Source: Arcanobacterium_A hippocoleae_A
GTDB lineage: Bacteria; Actinomycetota; Actinomycetes; Actinomycetales; Actinomycetaceae
Length of the DNA: 64,000 nucleotides
Strand: one strand, 5' to 3'
Assembly: GCA_040360365.1 (NCBI GenBank)
Contig: CP136412.1
Both the position numbers and the translations under genes were made by a program. The notes beneath the pieces are model-generated. The model ran no database searches, was not told the DNA's origin, and was given only the letters and a program-made list of their open reading frames with translations. Shown here piece by piece: positions 62,053 through 64,000 of this stretch. Every line of letters starts with the position of its first letter. Within the stretch, counting starts at the first letter, position 1.

Positions 62053-62319
62053 TTATTTGTACAGATTTAGTTCTTTTGCCATTTTCTTTGTTAGTTCCAT
62101 TGCGTGGAAAATTAAAATTGAGTCATTTTCTTCGATGACTCCTAACATTTCGATAAGTCGTCCGCTGTTTCCTGATCCGGCAGCAGCGACGAATACTGGT
62201 TGGTCGTAGTTTCGATAACGCATAGCTAGTGGGTGTTTCCATGCGCTTATTATTTCTTCTTCGCTGAGTTCTGGGTGTCGGGTTTGGATTCGTTTATGGA
62301 TTCTGATGTTTTCGGTCAA
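62053..62319 (-). CDS. Putative toxin partner of the RHH protein
   Basis: 88 residues from a TTG start at 62319 (AAGGA upstream). Sequence includes IQTRHPELSEEEIISAWKHP, then YRNYDQPVFVAAAGSGNSGR, LIEMLGVIEE and ILIFHAMELTKKM. Size, gene order (toxin before RHH antitoxin) and the shape (helix, strands, a conserved HAM...K ending) fit a small RelE-like or BrnT-like fold, but no catalytic residue is identifiable. Family assignment is inference from context. An inverted repeat overlies the upstream -10. Confidence 0.55.
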   Translation of the reverse strand: MTENIRIHKRIQTRHPELSEEEIISAWKHPLAMRYRNYDQPVFVAAAGSGNSGRLIEMLGVIEENDSILIFHAMELTKKMAKELNLYK

Positions 62320-62349
62320 TGTTTTGCAGTCCTTACTTAAAGTTCGTGC

Positions 62350-62445
62350 TTGAAATTCATACTTTAAGTTCTTGTTAGCGGTTCTTGCTAGCAGTTCTTG
62401 CTCGTATTTCTTGATAGTGTTCTTGCTTTAAGTTCTTGCCGGTAA
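62350..62445. repeat. GTTCTTG-type short repeats in toxin leader
   Basis: Six to seven occurrences of AGTTCTTG/GTTCTTGCT spaced roughly 15-20 bp, between the promoter and the toxin start codon. Confidence 0.65.
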
Positions 62446-62453
62446 GACTTTTC

Positions 62454-62486
62454 TGTAAACAATATTATTATACGATAATGTTTACA
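62454..62486. promoter_or_regulatory. Inverted repeat over the toxin-antitoxin promoter
   Basis: Perfect 8-bp arms TGTAAACA and TGTTTACA. Minus-strand TATAAT (62472-62467) lies inside the repeat, so a bound antitoxin would occlude the promoter. Confidence 0.6.
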
Positions 62487-62565
62487 AAAAGTTTTGCTGA
62501 TTTATCTTTGCAGGTTTGTGTGGGCGGTAGCGGAATCTGTATCAGCGACGCAATTTGGTATGGAT

Positions 62566-62775
62566 ACGTAACTGGTAGCGGAATCACCTTTGACAGCTCT
62601 TCACATTTTTGTTCGGCTTAGTGGAATAAAAAGCCGGTGGTTATTGGGGTGGAAAGCGGTGTTTTTGCATAGATCAAGCCTGACCGCTGTGCAAAAACAC
62701 CGCTTGGAACCGGCCAAACTAGACCCAGCTAACGCAACTGACGGCGAAATCTACCCAAACCAACGCAACCACCGG
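62566..62775 (+). repeat. Dispersed element with type-II core, copy before carD
   Basis: A forward unit (ATACGTAACTGGTAGCGGAAT), type-II core, then degenerate forward units (GCAACTGACGGCGAAAT, GCAACCACCGGCAAAAT). Confidence 0.85.
62654..62705. repeat. Type-II core hairpin, copy 4
   Basis: Same 16-bp arms and 52-nt length as copy 1; the outer helix is weaker here (TTATTGGGG in place of TTGTTTGGG). Confidence 0.9.
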
Positions 62776-62930
62776 CAAAATCCGCCCGAACCCGCCGAAA
62801 TCCACCCAAAAAATACAGCACGAAATCAGTGATCAGATTGTGCCGGCCGTGAAATACCTCGAAATGCCCACGCATCCAGACATTCATTTGCTAGAATATG
62901 GAGTACGAAACTAGAGAGATGAGCAGATTT

Positions 62931-63485
62931 ATGGCCTTTCAAATCGGCGAAACAGTCGTTTATCCACATCATGGCGCTGCCCGCATTGACGATATTTCTG
63001 AGCGCACAATTCGCGGGGAAAAACGTCTATACCTGACACTCCATATTTTGCAGGGTGATTTAACGATTCAGGTGCCAGCTGATTCTCTCGAAGAAGTCGG
63101 CGTGCGCGATGTTTCTAACGATCAGCAGTTGGAAGCAGTTTTTGCGGTGCTCCGCGAGGAAAATGTCGAAGAACCAGTAAACTGGTCGCGCCGGTACAAG
63201 GCGAATGGTGAAAAACTCACTTCCGGTGATGTAAACAAAGTTGCAGAAGTCGTGCGTGACCTAACCCGTCGTAATTCTGATCGCGGTCTTTCTGCCGGTG
63301 AAAAACGGATGCTTGCGCAGGCGCGGGGAATTTTGGGTTCGGAAGTGGCGCTCGCACGCGATATTTCCGAAGAAGAAGCTGGCGAATTGCTGAATGAGAT
63401 TCTTGGCGAATTCAGTTTCAGTGCCGGTTCAGCTGCTTCCGCCGATTCAGTTGCCGACGCAGAAAGCGCAAATTCTGCCGAATAA
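62931..63485 (+). CDS. carD: CarD family RNA polymerase-binding regulator
   Basis: 184 residues. MAFQIGETVVYPHHGAARID opens the RNAP-interaction (TRCF-like) domain; the helical DNA-binding half contains the basic/aromatic NWSRRYKANGEKL and the acidic EEEAGELLNEILGEF. CarD stabilises open promoter complexes, especially at rRNA promoters, and is essential in mycobacteria. An acidic Ser/Ala/Asp tail ends it. The start at 62931 fits the family; ATG 62919 and 62898 are in frame. ispD/ispF, usually next, are not in the remaining 515 bases. Confidence 0.93.
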   Translation: MAFQIGETVVYPHHGAARIDDISERTIRGEKRLYLTLHILQGDLTIQVPADSLEEVGVRDVSNDQQLEAVFAVLREENVEEPVNWSRRYKANGEKLTSGDVNKVAEVVRDLTRRNSDRGLSAGEKRMLAQARGILGSEVALARDISEEEAGELLNEILGEFSFSAGSAASADSVADAESANSAE

Positions 63486-63555
63486 ATAATTCGCTGGGTA
63501 AATAACTAATAATTCTGCCGAATAATTAACTAATAATTCGCTGGGTGAATTTGCC
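63476..63555. repeat. Imperfect tandem duplication at the 3' end of carD
   Basis: The block TCTGCCGAATAA...AATTCGCTGGGT(A/G)AAT is repeated immediately after the carD stop, so part of the carD 3' end is duplicated. Confidence 0.7.
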
Positions 63556-63697
63556 GGATAACAGCGGTTAGTGCGGTTGCTGTTGAACAGCGACGGTGGG
63601 CATAGTGAAAGCGGAAAAACACGTTCTCCTTGCCTGCGATAAAAGTGCAGCAGCAGATCGGAACATATTTCGCCCGGCTTCACATCCCTGATTACGC

Positions 63698-63757
63698 TTT
63701 TATCGGCGTAAGTTTTATCAGCACAAGCTTTATCAGCGTAAGTGTTATCCGCGTAAG
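63698..63757. repeat. 4 x 15-bp tandem repeat
   Basis: Units TTTTATCGGCGTAAG, TTTTATCAGCACAAG, CTTTATCAGCGTAAG, TGTTATCCGCGTAAG in register. No gene recognised from 63486 to 64000. Confidence 0.85.
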
Positions 63758-64000
63758 TGCGAATAATTTTCGCACAAAATAAGACGTCAAAATATGGTAA
63801 ATAAGCTATGCCTTTGACACCGTAAAGAGTTTTTGAATCGGCTATTCGTTGATACGCAGCAGCATTTATCCGGTAAAAGTTCTTTGTTTCAAAAAAGCAC
63901 TTCCGCAATTAGCGATGTACTTATTGGTTATCCAAAGGGTTAAACCGCACGCCTTGTCCATTTTTGCTGAATTATATAAAATATTAAGCAATTTAGCCCA

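Noticed and set aside
26221..62775. Insertion sequence or MITE interpretation of the dispersed elements
   Set aside because: No transposase in the window, no consistent terminal inverted repeats with target duplications that I could see; unit number varies between copies. Not excluded, but unsupported.
63447..63908. 153-residue minus-strand ORF after carD with TYADK repeats
   Set aside because: Product of the 15-bp tandem array; composition and lack of start signals argue against a gene.

Overview
The window looks like chromosomal DNA of a low- to mid-GC Actinomycetota, most likely an Actinomycetaceae-type organism. Supporting markers are WhiB, CarD, a DUF5926 protein next to a GT2 glycosyltransferase, a LytR_C protein, a PASTA-tailed class A PBP, DUF4177 with RidA, and several promoters whose -10 lies 6-7 nt from the ATG (leaderless style). 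The genus is inference. No rRNA, transposase, phage structural gene or Cas gene was seen.

Layout. 0-6.7 kb: end of a diacylglycerol-kinase-like gene, pheA, a large phosphatase-like membrane protein, GT2, DUF5926, upp. 7.3-11.1 kb: tRNA-Val, a GntR/FCD regulator and two organophosphate-type MFS transporters. 11.2-14.4 kb: a repeat element, tRNA-Ser(CGA) trailed by ~197-bp tandem units carrying its 3' end, tadA, DoxX. 14.6-21.4 kb: a P-type ATPase, a GlsB-like protein, fixAB (ETF), tRNA-Pro. 21.6-30.2 kb: metallophosphoesterase, PBP, WhiB, DUF4177, RidA, LytR_C. 30.2-35.8 kb: a COG2865 regulator framed by two copies of a palindromic repeat, uracil permease, ASCH protein. 36-41.6 kb: an unrecognised membrane protein, rlmB, cysS. 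41.7-62.8 kb is accessory: an ABC transporter with a divergent 23-residue hydrophobic peptide between two near-identical repeats, a Fic protein, a UMF1 MFS, BrnQ, a complete sortase-assembled pilus locus (backbone pilin, class C sortase, basal pilin, ~2270-residue tip adhesin) and a toxin-antitoxin-like pair. The window ends with carD.

Three patterns dominate. (1) About 37 frameshifts interrupt roughly 20 genes, including cysS and tadA that are normally essential. All lie at mononucleotide runs and nearly all are repaired by adding one base, so they are probably consensus undercalls and not decay. I therefore give full corrected gene spans. (2) About eleven copies of a dispersed intergenic element are present, built of ~31-bp units with TTACGTAA-like cores. 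The arrays lie in opposite orientation on the two sides of a hairpin core, and some carry a second core with a 16-19 bp stem. (3) Several short tandem repeats (14, 15, 18, 21 bp) sit between genes, and low-complexity inserts occur inside proteins.

Functional links: uraA and upp would act together in uracil salvage. The GntR regulator is divergent from, and probably controls, the first MFS gene. The four pilus genes form one surface-organelle operon, with a G8 tract and 11-bp-spaced direct repeats upstream of the first gene.
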